Of a DNA stretch of 64,000 bases, positions 53,079 to 60,917 are shown in pieces; the first letter of the stretch is position 1; each line of letters begins with the position of its first letter. The notes under the pieces are model-generated. The model did no database searches. It was not told the origin of the DNA and saw only the letters and a program-made list of their open reading frames with translations. Origin of the DNA: Carboxydocella sporoproducens DSM 16521 (lineage in GTDB: Bacteria; Bacillota; GCA-003054495; Carboxydocellales; Carboxydocellaceae); NCBI RefSeq assembly GCF_900167165.1, contig NZ_FUXM01000002.1, positions 95,327-159,326 on the forward strand. The letters are read 5' to 3'. Both the position numbers and the translations under genes were made by a program.

Positions 53079-53688
53079 TTCTATATAAACCAATGACTTT
53101 ACCCAGGATAGAGACTTCATCCAAAATAATAGGCTTATACTTTTCATTCTCAGGTCTTAAAACAATTTTTTCTCCTTCAATAAAGAATCTTTTTATAGTC
53201 GCTTCTTCATCGATTAATGCCACTACGATTTCCCCGTTGTGTGCAAAAGGCTGTTGCTTTACAAAGACATAATCGTTAGGATAAATACCTGCATTGATCA
53301 TGGAATCACCAATTACCCGCAACATAAATATATTTCCGCCTACCGGCAATAATCCCCGGGGAAAACGAAACCTCTCTTCAATGTTCTCTACAGCCAGAAT
53401 CGGCAAACCCGCAGTAACCTTACCTAGCAAAGGAACCTCAACCATATCCTTCTCAAAATAATAATCGTTATCCGGTTCGTTAACAACAATCGCTCTAGGC
53501 AAGGCTGGATCGCGGCGAATATAACCCAGTTTTTCCAGTTGATTCAAATAATTATGAACCGTGGAGCTGGAACTGAACCCAACTGCTTTACCAATTTCCC
53601 GAACAGATGGCGGATAACCTTTTCTTTTTATCTCCTGTTTAATAAAATCCAGGACAGCTTGCTGTTTAGCATTAAGCTTATTATCCAT
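53071..53688 (-). CDS. lexA: SOS repressor LexA
   Basis: Repressor of the SOS response, 205 residues from the ATG at 53688, which follows GGAGGTG. N-terminal winged helix: SVREIGKAVGFSSSSTVHNYLNQL. Autocleavage site Ala93-Gly94 in VTAGLP, Ser129 in GDSM and Lys166 in ATIKRF form the catalytic dyad for RecA-stimulated self-cleavage. Its own promoter carries a LexA box. It is convergent with DUF456 and divergent from the sigma-54 activator gene. Confidence 0.95.
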   Translation of the reverse strand: MDNKLNAKQQAVLDFIKQEIKRKGYPPSVREIGKAVGFSSSSTVHNYLNQLEKLGYIRRDPALPRAIVVNEPDNDYYFEKDMVEVPLLGKVTAGLPILAVENIEERFRFPRGLLPVGGNIFMLRVIGDSMINAGIYPNDYVFVKQQPFAHNGEIVVALIDEEATIKRFFIEGEKIVLRPENEKYKPIILDEVSILGKVIGLYRKM

Positions 53689-53715
53689 AATGCACCTCCA
53701 TCTCTCTTTTAAACT

Positions 53716-53743
53716 ATTATACAGCAATTTGAATAGATTGCAA
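53716..53743 (-). promoter_or_regulatory. lexA promoter
   Basis: Read on the minus strand: -35 TTGCAA at 53743-53738, 16 bp, perfect TATAAT at 53721-53716, 28 bp before the start codon. The -35 overlaps the LexA box. Confidence 0.7.
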
Positions 53744-53754
53744 ACAATAGTTCG
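53741..53754. promoter_or_regulatory. LexA (SOS) box
   Basis: Minus strand reads CGAACTATTGTTTG, which fits the Gram-positive consensus CGAAC-N4-GTTYG. It overlaps the -35 of lexA, as expected for autoregulation. Confidence 0.85.
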
Positions 53755-53831
53755 CAAAAAAGAAAAACTTTTTTAAATCTTAGAAAGGATTATGGCAACT
53801 ATTGTAGAATTAAAAAGGTGGGGTGAGGAGT

Positions 53832-55550
53832 ATGTCAGGAGTAAGAGTGGCAATAGTAGGAATGGGGCAGGGTGGAAGCGCTATTTATCAAGTGTTAAAA
53901 ACCATTGAAGATTGTGTCATTGTAGGTGTCTGTGACATAAATGAAGATGCTCCGGGTCTGAAATTGGCTCGAGCAGATGGGGTTCCTATTACCAACAATT
54001 TCTATGATTTTTTGGATACCATTAATATTGATGTTTTAATCGAAGCTACTGGCAAACCATTGGTCCAGGAAACCATTCGTAAACTTAAACCACCTAGTAT
54101 GGCGGTTATGGATGCTCAAGCAGCTGATCTAATGATGCTTGTAGTTAAAGCAAAACAAAAACTGCTGGAAGAAAAGAAACAATTGCTGGAAATAAAAAGA
54201 ATTAAAGGGGAAATGGATGCTATTCTGGCCAGTGTTCAGGAAGCTATTGAGGTAGCAGATATCAATGGATATATCAAATATGTCAACCCTGCTTTTACTA
54301 AAATCACAGGTATTACCGCAGAAGAAAGAATCGGCCAGAACATTTTTTCCGCCTCACCCGATGGTGCCCTGGCTGAATGTTTGCGAACTAGGAAAAATAT
54401 TTATGGCTGGCGTACCAAAGTAGGAGGTACCAATGTCGAGGTTGTATCCAATGCTTCGCCCATTATAATAGATGGACAAATGGTTGGTGCAGTTGTGGTA
54501 TTTAACCACTTAACAGACTTCATGAAAGTGATGGAAGAATTAAAAAGAAGCACATCAATAATTGAAAACCTGTATGATCGCTTAGGTCAAATTACAGGCT
54601 CTAAATATACTTTTGATACAATTATAGGCAATAATGAGGAATTGAGAAAAGTAATAAATATAGCAAAAAAAGCTGCCCTGAGTAATTCTACAATTTTATT
54701 GTTAGGAGAAAGCGGAACTGGTAAAGAGTTATTCGCTCACGCTATCCATCAATATAGTCTTCGGAGAGACAAACCCTTTATTAAAGTCAACTGTGCTGCT
54801 ATACCAGATAGCTTGCTGGAAAGTGAGTTTTTTGGCCACGAAAAAGGAGCTTTTACCGGTGCAGTTAAGACAAAACTGGGTAAATTTGAACTGGCTAATG
54901 GAGGAACAATTTTTCTAGATGAAATTGGTGATATGAATTTATATTTGCAAGCGAAACTCTTAAGAGTTATACAGGAAATGGAATTCGAAAGAGTTGGTGG
55001 CACTCAAACTATCCAGGTTGATGTTAGAATAATTGCAGCAACCAATCGAGATTTAAAGGAACTGGTTCGCAAAGGTACCTTTCGGGAAGATCTTTATTAT
55101 CGCCTGAATGTAGTGGAAATAACTATTCCGCCATTACGCCAAAGAAAAGATGATATCATCCTGATTGCAAATTCATTAATAGTCAAGTTTAACCGTAAGC
55201 TGGGCAAAAAAATAAAAGGCCTTTCTAAACAGGCAGAGATAATCCTGGAATCCTATGATTGGCCTGGAAATGTACGGGAACTTGAAAACGTGATTGAACG
55301 GGCCATGGTAATAGCTGATGAAGATTTAATTACTCCCAAACATCTCGTCCAGTACTTAGAACCTGTTTCTACCACTGCAACTCTGCCAATTGTTGAAGAT
55401 CTTATACCTTTTGATGAAATGGAGAAAATACTGTTAAAGAAAGCCTTAGAGCGATTTGGTAATTCAGTTGAGGGCAAAAAAATGGCGGCAAAAGCCTTAA
55501 ATATTTCTTTAGCTACCTTATATAACAAATTGAAAAAATACCAGTTATAA
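53832..55550 (+). CDS. Sigma-54 activator with Rossmann-fold and PAS sensor domains
   Basis: 572-residue enhancer-binding protein. Residues 1-100 form a Rossmann-like dinucleotide domain: GMGQGG at 10-15, Asp35 at the end of strand 2 (GVCDIN) and IEATGKP near 70-76. A coiled-coil (105-128) leads to a PAS domain (about 128-235, DINGYIKYVNPAFTKITG). The AAA+ domain has Walker A GESGTGKE (292-299), GAFTGA (339-344) and ends in a Fis HTH. The ATG at 53832 was chosen over a GTG at 53823, which lies in the GGTGGGG site. A sigma-54 promoter for fumarase/malic enzyme follows 110 bp later and is its likely target. Sensing NAD(H) or a related ligand is inference. Confidence 0.85.
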   Translation: MSGVRVAIVGMGQGGSAIYQVLKTIEDCVIVGVCDINEDAPGLKLARADGVPITNNFYDFLDTINIDVLIEATGKPLVQETIRKLKPPSMAVMDAQAADLMMLVVKAKQKLLEEKKQLLEIKRIKGEMDAILASVQEAIEVADINGYIKYVNPAFTKITGITAEERIGQNIFSASPDGALAECLRTRKNIYGWRTKVGGTNVEVVSNASPIIIDGQMVGAVVVFNHLTDFMKVMEELKRSTSIIENLYDRLGQITGSKYTFDTIIGNNEELRKVINIAKKAALSNSTILLLGESGTGKELFAHAIHQYSLRRDKPFIKVNCAAIPDSLLESEFFGHEKGAFTGAVKTKLGKFELANGGTIFLDEIGDMNLYLQAKLLRVIQEMEFERVGGTQTIQVDVRIIAATNRDLKELVRKGTFREDLYYRLNVVEITIPPLRQRKDDIILIANSLIVKFNRKLGKKIKGLSKQAEIILESYDWPGNVRELENVIERAMVIADEDLITPKHLVQYLEPVSTTATLPIVEDLIPFDEMEKILLKKALERFGNSVEGKKMAAKALNISLATLYNKLKKYQL

Positions 55551-55577
55551 CCCGTATATGCGGGTTTTCTTCTTTTT
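55549..55577 (+). terminator. Terminator after Rossmann-PAS activator
   Basis: AACCCG/CGGGTT stem with a 6-nt loop and a T-rich tail, overlapping the stop codon. Confidence 0.75.
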
Positions 55578-55630
55578 AAAATTTAAAAAAGATCAAACCC
55601 GTAATTTTCTTTATTTTAGAACAAAATGTG

Positions 55631-55647
55631 TGTTGTATACGTCAACA
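55631..55647. promoter_or_regulatory. Candidate operator upstream of fumarase promoter
   Basis: TGTTG, seven bases, CAACA, ending 15 bp before the sigma-54 promoter. This is closer than most enhancers, so it could bind the activator or another factor. Symmetry-based only. Confidence 0.3.
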
Positions 55648-55662
55648 AATTTATTTTGCAAT

Positions 55663-55678
55663 TGGCATCATTTTTGCA
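55663..55678 (+). promoter_or_regulatory. Sigma-54 (-24/-12) promoter of fumarase-malic enzyme operon
   Basis: TGGCATC, four bases, TTGCA; GG at 55664-55665 and GC at 55676-55677 are 10 bp apart. It stands 38 bp before the fumarase alpha start, downstream of the activator's terminator. Confidence 0.85.
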
Positions 55679-55715
55679 ATAAACAAAAAGAAAACAAAAG
55701 GAGGTAAAATCCTAA

Positions 55716-56564
55716 ATGACAATCAGAGAAATCCATGTGGATGAAATTAGGCTTGCAGTAGCAAACCTGGTAAAAGAGGCAAATTATTTTTTGCCTGAGG
55801 ATGTAGAGAATGCCATAAAAAAAGCTACAGAAACAGAACAATCTCCAAACGGAAAAGAAATCTTGAATTTATTATTACAAAATGCACAGATTGCACGAGA
55901 AGAACAAATGCCTATCTGTCAGGATACCGGATTTGCTGTTATCTTTGTAGAGTTAGGTCAGGATGTTCATATCACAGGTGGTGACCTGATTACTGCCATC
56001 AATGAAGGAGTAAGATCGGGATATGTTGAAGGTTATCTACGGAAATCTATAGTCGGTCATCCTCTTGAACGGGTTAATACTAAAGATAACACTCCGGCAG
56101 TCATCCATCTTGAGATTGTACCAGGAAGCCAGCTTAAAATAGTGGTCGCTCCTAAGGGTGGCGGTAGTGAAAACATGAGTGCCTTAAAGATGTTAAAACC
56201 AGCAGATGGTATAACTGGAGTAAAGAAATTTGTCCTGGAAACTGTAAAAAATGCAGGTCCAAATCCTTGCCCTCCGATTATTGTCGGAGTTGGAATTGGT
56301 GGCACCTTTGAAAAATGCGCCTTATTGGCCAAAAAAGCTTTATTGAGACCTGTTGGTAGCAAAAACCCCGATAAAATTGCCGCAGAATTAGAAGAACAAT
56401 TATTACAGGAAATTAACTCAAGTGGCATTGGTCCACAGGGACTGGGGGGCAAAATTACTGCTCTAGCAGTTCATATCGAACTATATGCTGCCCATATTGC
56501 TAGTTTACCGGTAGCAGTTAATATTAACTGTCATGCTGCCCGCCATAAAGAAATTGTTCTATGA
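55716..56564 (+). CDS. Fumarate hydratase class I, alpha subunit
   Basis: N-terminal part of the two-subunit, iron-sulphur fumarase that converts fumarate and malate. 282 residues. PICQDTGFAV near 66-75 supplies the first cluster Cys; GGSENMSALKML and GVGIGGTFEKCALLAKKAL near 190-208 carry further conserved residues. L(+)-tartrate dehydratase has the same build, but pairing with malic enzyme supports fumarase. The gene is 11 bp ahead of the beta subunit. AGGAGG ribosome site. Confidence 0.9.
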   Translation: MTIREIHVDEIRLAVANLVKEANYFLPEDVENAIKKATETEQSPNGKEILNLLLQNAQIAREEQMPICQDTGFAVIFVELGQDVHITGGDLITAINEGVRSGYVEGYLRKSIVGHPLERVNTKDNTPAVIHLEIVPGSQLKIVVAPKGGGSENMSALKMLKPADGITGVKKFVLETVKNAGPNPCPPIIVGVGIGGTFEKCALLAKKALLRPVGSKNPDKIAAELEEQLLQEINSSGIGPQGLGGKITALAVHIELYAAHIASLPVAVNINCHAARHKEIVL

Positions 56565-56575
56565 GGAGGTAAATT

Positions 56576-57130
56576 ATGGCTGAGATTATAATTACACCAC
56601 CACTTACCGACGAAATGGTTGAAAGCCTGAAAGCAGGTCAACAAGTATTAATTACAGGTTATATCTATACCGCGCGGGACGCAGCTCACAAAAAGTTGGT
56701 TGAATTAATCGATAAAAACGAACCCCTGCCCATCGAGCTGAAAGGTCAGATTATTTATTATGTCGGTCCTACACCTGCAAAACCCGGACAGGTAATCGGA
56801 TCTGCTGGGCCTACTACCAGTGGAAGAATGGACGCTTATACACCAAAACTCCTTGAAAAGGGTCTGAAAGGCATGATCGGCAAAGGACTCAGGTCCTCTG
56901 CCGTGAAAGAGTCAATTATCAAAAATAAAGCGGTATATTTTGCTGCCATTGGGGGCGCAGGAGCCTTGCTGGCAAAATGCATTAAAAAAGCGGAAGTAAT
57001 AGCTTATCCTGAACTGGGGGCTGAGGCAATTTATTCTCTTTATGTAGAAAACTTTCCTGTAATCGTCGTTAATGACTGCTATGGTAGTGACCTTTATGAA
57101 TTAGGAAAAGAAAAATATGCAACAAGCTAA
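56576..57130 (+). CDS. Fumarate hydratase class I, beta subunit
   Basis: C-terminal half of class I fumarase as a separate protein of 184 residues. YVGPTPAKPGQVIGSAGPTTSGRMD near 60-84 and GKGLRS near 102 are conserved substrate-site loops; IGGAGALLAKCIK near 128-140 and PELGAEAIYSL near 145-155 follow. With the alpha subunit it links fumarate from succinate oxidation to malate, the substrate of the next gene. Confidence 0.9.
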   Translation: MAEIIITPPLTDEMVESLKAGQQVLITGYIYTARDAAHKKLVELIDKNEPLPIELKGQIIYYVGPTPAKPGQVIGSAGPTTSGRMDAYTPKLLEKGLKGMIGKGLRSSAVKESIIKNKAVYFAAIGGAGALLAKCIKKAEVIAYPELGAEAIYSLYVENFPVIVVNDCYGSDLYELGKEKYATS

Positions 57131-57144
57131 AGGAGGCATAATTC

Positions 57145-58386
57145 ATGAACATCTATGAAAAAGCATTAGAGTTGCACCGTAAACACATAGGAAAGATTGA
57201 AGTTATTTCTAAAGTGCCAGTCAATAATGCTGAAGAGCTGAGCCTGGCTTATTCACCCGGTGTAGCAGAACCATGTCGCGAAATCAGTAAAGAACCGGAG
57301 AAGATCTATGAATATACTGCTAAAGGCAATCTAGTTGCAGTAGTTTCCGACGGGACCGCAGTGTTAGGTTTGGGAGATATTGGGCCTCTTGGAGCAATGC
57401 CTGTAATGGAAGGAAAAGCTGTATTGTTTAAAGAATTTGCCGGCGTAGATGCTTTCCCAATTTGTTTAAATACCAAGGACCCTGATAAAATCGTGGAAAC
57501 AGTAAAATTACTGGAACCTACTTTCGGTGGAGTAAATCTGGAGGATATCGCAGCTCCAAATTGCTTTATCATAGAAGAACGGCTAAAAAAGGAAACAAAC
57601 ATTCCTATTTTCCACGATGACCAGCATGGTACAGCCATTGTAGCAGCTGCCGCGATTATCAATGCATTAAAAGTTGTAAATAAAAAGATTGAAGAAATAA
57701 AACTAGTAGTCAATGGTGCCGGTGCCTCTGCCATCGCTTGTACTAAACTGTTAATGAGTTTAGGTGTGAAGAATATTATTATGTGCGACAGTAAAGGTCC
57801 CATTTACAAAGGTAGAAAAGAGGGGATGAATCCCTATAAAGAGGCCATAGCTGAAAAGACCAATCAGGAAATGGTGACAACGTCCCTCCGTGATGCTTTA
57901 AAAGGCGCAGATGTCTTTATGGGCCTTTCCAAAGCAAAACAGGTTGATGTAGAGATGGTAAAATCCATGGCCCCCAATCCGATTATCCTGGCAATGGCTA
58001 ACCCCGAGCCTGAAATCATGCCGGAACTGGCCAAAGCCGCAGGAGCAGCAGTGATAGGAACTGGCCGTTCTGACTATCCTAACCAGGTGAACAATGTTCT
58101 GGCATTTCCTGGCATCTTCCGCGGAGCATTAGATGTGCGGGCAACAGATATTAATGAAGAAATGAAGCTAGCTGCTGCTTATGCTATAGCTAATCTGATT
58201 GCTGAAGCTGAGCTTTCACCTGAATATATTATACCTAAACCTTTTGATCCCAGAGTTGCACCTGCAGTAGCTGCTGCTGTTGCCCAAGCCGCTATGCAGT
58301 CAGGTGTTGCAAGAATAACTGTAGATCCTCAACAAGTAGCAGAAAACTGCAAAATGCTAGTTGAAAAAATTAAGAATCGAAAATAA
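57145..58386 (+). CDS. NAD-dependent malic enzyme
   Basis: Oxidative decarboxylation of malate to pyruvate. 413 residues, the short bacterial form without a phosphotransacetylase tail. YSPGVAEPC near 34-42, the Tyr/Lys active-site region with GKAVLFKEFAGVDAFP, metal-binding EDIAAPNCF and HDDQHGTA near 158-165, and nucleotide loop NGAGASAIAC near 191-200. It completes a succinate-fumarate-malate-pyruvate route for carbon from methylmalonyl-CoA. Follows fumarase beta by 14 bp and ends at a terminator. Confidence 0.92.
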   Translation: MNIYEKALELHRKHIGKIEVISKVPVNNAEELSLAYSPGVAEPCREISKEPEKIYEYTAKGNLVAVVSDGTAVLGLGDIGPLGAMPVMEGKAVLFKEFAGVDAFPICLNTKDPDKIVETVKLLEPTFGGVNLEDIAAPNCFIIEERLKKETNIPIFHDDQHGTAIVAAAAIINALKVVNKKIEEIKLVVNGAGASAIACTKLLMSLGVKNIIMCDSKGPIYKGRKEGMNPYKEAIAEKTNQEMVTTSLRDALKGADVFMGLSKAKQVDVEMVKSMAPNPIILAMANPEPEIMPELAKAAGAAVIGTGRSDYPNQVNNVLAFPGIFRGALDVRATDINEEMKLAAAYAIANLIAEAELSPEYIIPKPFDPRVAPAVAAAVAQAAMQSGVARITVDPQQVAENCKMLVEKIKNRK

Positions 58387-58390
58387 GTAA

Positions 58391-58416
58391 AACAGGGGAA
58401 ATACCCCTGTTCTTAT
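58391..58416. terminator. Bidirectional terminator between malic enzyme and LysM genes
   Basis: AACAGGGG/CCCCTGTT stem with a 5-nt loop and a T-run (CTTATTTTTT) on the plus side; the minus strand also gives a T-rich tail. Confidence 0.8.
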
Positions 58417-59222
58417 TTTTTCCTGATTTTAAGTTGAGTACCAATACTAACTTTAGCAGGATTTATGATTTGATTGTCCTGCATTATCTGAACAAATTCA
58501 AATCCAGAGCCATAAAACTTCTTGCTAATTTCCCATAAGGAATCACCACTTTTTACTGTGTATAAAAAATATTCTGGTTGAATTTCAGATTGAATAGTTT
58601 TAGATTCCTGTTCCTGTTTTATTTCTGAACTGTTAGCCTTTTTTTCTATAGGAAAAGGATCCCCAATTTCTTCTTTATTAATTTCTTCTCCTGGCAATGA
58701 AACAGGCCTTTCTGTGACCGGTTGTTCTATTTTTCGCATAACTGGGTATAAAAAGGCAAAAATTATAGTAAAGAAAAGAGCAACCATTAATAAATACTTG
58801 TAATAAAAGGCAAAATTACTATCTTCAGGTGAATGGCTCAATGGAACAGGGCCTTGCCTGTGCGGTTTACTGTTAACTTGATTGATTTGTTGTGTTAGGG
58901 TATAATTTCCATCTTCTTTTAAAGAAAGTACAATCACAGTTGGAACATTTATGTATTTAGTAATATCAACAGCCTCATATTCTGAGCCAGATAATTTTAC
59001 CCAGCCCAAGACTTCCACCTTATTTTCATGACTGAAGGCTAAAATTTTTTTCCATTCTTCAGCCGGAATCATGGCTTGTCCATGAATTGTCGACTTTAGC
59101 TCTGCCCACAAATAATTAGTAACACGTTTAGCATGTAAATCACCAAAAAGAATCGCAATACCTTTATTTTCCCGGTATAAATTTTTTAAATCAATATCAA
59201 TAGTCCATTCAATTAAAGCCAT
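58413..59222 (-). CDS. Membrane-anchored LysM protein with unknown N-terminal domain
   Basis: 269-residue protein in three parts. Residues 1-115 form a globular domain of no certain family; its pattern (ILFGDLHAK, then IPAEEWKKILAF, VEVLGWVKLSGSEYEAVDI, PTVIVLSL) faintly recalls an MPN/JAB fold without the HxH metal ligands. One membrane helix spans about 143-161, then a charged linker rich in Glu/Lys, and a C-terminal LysM repeat (219-267, YTVKSGDSLWEISKKFYGSG) that would bind peptidoglycan outside. The N-terminal domain would be cytoplasmic. ATG at 59222 follows GGAGG by 7 nt; its neighbour on the other strand begins only 28 bp away. Confidence 0.75.
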   Translation of the reverse strand: MALIEWTIDIDLKNLYRENKGIAILFGDLHAKRVTNYLWAELKSTIHGQAMIPAEEWKKILAFSHENKVEVLGWVKLSGSEYEAVDITKYINVPTVIVLSLKEDGNYTLTQQINQVNSKPHRQGPVPLSHSPEDSNFAFYYKYLLMVALFFTIIFAFLYPVMRKIEQPVTERPVSLPGEEINKEEIGDPFPIEKKANSSEIKQEQESKTIQSEIQPEYFLYTVKSGDSLWEISKKFYGSGFEFVQIMQDNQIINPAKVSIGTQLKIRKK

Positions 59223-59250
59223 AAAAATACCTCCAAAGGAAGGGGTTTTG

Positions 59251-60465
59251 ATGACTCGGCAATTCTGGCCAATCAGTAATTGTATAATATCAGTGGAAGA
59301 TAAACAGTTAAATTATCCCGTTGATGTGTTTCAAGCCTATTACTATAAGGCTGCCCCCAAATACATAGTAGGGATTATCGATAAATGGATTAAAGGCAAG
59401 GATCTAACAGAAAAAGACTATTATCTGTTAATAAAAAAACTCTTTAGTTTCAAGCCCAGAAAAAATACATTGTCTGCTAACAGTATAGAGAACCTATGTG
59501 GCGTTTATTGGGCTAATGGTTGGATGATAATTGAGGAAAAAAAATACGAAATTGAAAAACTCTTTATCAGATACTGTCTGGGAAAAATACTGGATGAACA
59601 TACCTGTCCCTTAATAAATAAATATTTTCCCCAGCTAAACTTTAACTGGGAGCTATACCCATTACCAGAAGGCGAAGAGCGAAAACTATTATTACAGATA
59701 AAGATCGCTTTCATGTTCTCTCTTTACAATTATATCAACTATTATGAATCTAAACCAGACAGAATAGGGGGATTCCTTAACTATTTTTTACATGAGATGG
59801 AAAAAAGGCTGGTTTTTATCAACCAAATTTGGCTTAAACATGGAGAAAGTATCGAATATATACCGATTTTTGAAGATGATTTCAGGCATTTCTCATTAGA
59901 ACAAGAACAATTTATATCTAATGTTATTTCTAATATCTTCATTAATGAATCAACTTCGAGCCAATTAAATAAGATCATCGAAGAAGCCCTAATACAGCAA
60001 GCCAAAATGGCGATTGAAAAGCAAGAGCCTCTAAACCTTCAACCATTAATTATAAAAGTTGTTAGCTTGCAGAAAAGTAAAGAATTTTTGCAAACAGCCT
60101 TGCTCTGCTATGAACATGGATATTATAATTCAACTGTGAACAGGTGTTATTACGCTATGTTGCGCTGCGCTAGAGCTTTATTATCAACTATAGGTCACGT
60201 CAAGCCCTGGAAAGGGAAAAGCCTGCGTTCCATGGAGTCCCATGAAGAAATAATTGAAATGATCGAGCTTAAATTAATTAAAGAAAGAAATTTACTTCCT
60301 GAAAGCAGCTTACAGGATTTTAAAAAAGTTCTTTTTTGGCGTATGCTAGCTGATTATGCTGAAGAAGAAGTGAAAAGTACCCAGGCTTTTAATATGTATA
60401 AAAAAGCCAGCAAGTTTTATAAAGATTGCCTAAATGCTATTGCAAAAATCGGAGGTATTAATTAA
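59251..60465 (+). CDS. Uncharacterised protein with C-terminal HEPN-like domain
   Basis: 404 residues; no confident family for the first 270, which are helical and rich in Tyr, Ile and Lys. The C-terminal 130 residues match the HEPN/UPF0332 pattern: SKEFLQTALLCYEHGYYNSTVNRCYYAMLRCARALL written in pieces, then SHEEIIE and a closing RMLADYAEEEVKS helix. In nucleolytic HEPN proteins the motif is R-x4-6-H; here Arg298 is followed seven residues on by Arg305, so the His is missing and RNase activity is doubtful. ATG follows AAGGAAGGGG (a TTG at 59248 is adjacent). The next gene overlaps its stop by one base, suggesting a functional pair. Confidence 0.65.
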   Translation: MTRQFWPISNCIISVEDKQLNYPVDVFQAYYYKAAPKYIVGIIDKWIKGKDLTEKDYYLLIKKLFSFKPRKNTLSANSIENLCGVYWANGWMIIEEKKYEIEKLFIRYCLGKILDEHTCPLINKYFPQLNFNWELYPLPEGEERKLLLQIKIAFMFSLYNYINYYESKPDRIGGFLNYFLHEMEKRLVFINQIWLKHGESIEYIPIFEDDFRHFSLEQEQFISNVISNIFINESTSSQLNKIIEEALIQQAKMAIEKQEPLNLQPLIIKVVSLQKSKEFLQTALLCYEHGYYNSTVNRCYYAMLRCARALLSTIGHVKPWKGKSLRSMESHEEIIEMIELKLIKERNLLPESSLQDFKKVLFWRMLADYAEEEVKSTQAFNMYKKASKFYKDCLNAIAKIGGIN

Positions 60466-60917
60466 TGTTATTATATTTTCTCATTAATAGACCCTGTGAG
60501 TTGAAGCTTGTTTTAGGGGATCATTTTTTCGAAGTCGCCCGAACTAAACCTGAATTTATAGATGAATGGGAAAGCTATTGTCAAGAATGCGGAGCTAATT
60601 TTTCCTATTGTACTGCTGGATGCTGTGGATGGATTAAAAATAGTATCGATTGTCGAAGATTAATAAAACTAGTTACGGATATGCGTAAACCTCAGCTGCT
60701 ATGGGAGATTTTTAACTTTTACGAACAAGAGATTAATCCAGAACTTTTTTGGGATATAGTTTTACCCTATACAACCAGTGATAATGTTTTATCAGTTTTG
60801 GCTGATTTCTGGCAGCTAGCCAAGGAAAAAAATTTATTGCCGTTAGAATGGCATGCACTTGCCCAAGCCTTTCAAACGGCAACAGTATTAAACGAAGAGA
60901 TTATTGTTTTTCGCTAA
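60465..60917 (+). CDS. Cysteine-rich protein of unknown function, coupled to the HEPN gene
   Basis: 150 residues, not recognised. Its ATG overlaps the stop of the HEPN gene (TAATG), so it is translated by re-initiation. Residues 39-63 hold six cysteines (39, 42, 49, 53, 54 and 63), a CxxC-x6-C-x3-CC-x8-C pattern that could bind zinc or an Fe-S cluster. The C-terminal two thirds are helical with many Trp, Leu and Glu. The last 17 bases overlap the 3' end of the convergent recombinase gene. Confidence 0.55.
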   Translation: MLLYFLINRPCELKLVLGDHFFEVARTKPEFIDEWESYCQECGANFSYCTAGCCGWIKNSIDCRRLIKLVTDMRKPQLLWEIFNFYEQEINPELFWDIVLPYTTSDNVLSVLADFWQLAKEKNLLPLEWHALAQAFQTATVLNEEIIVFR

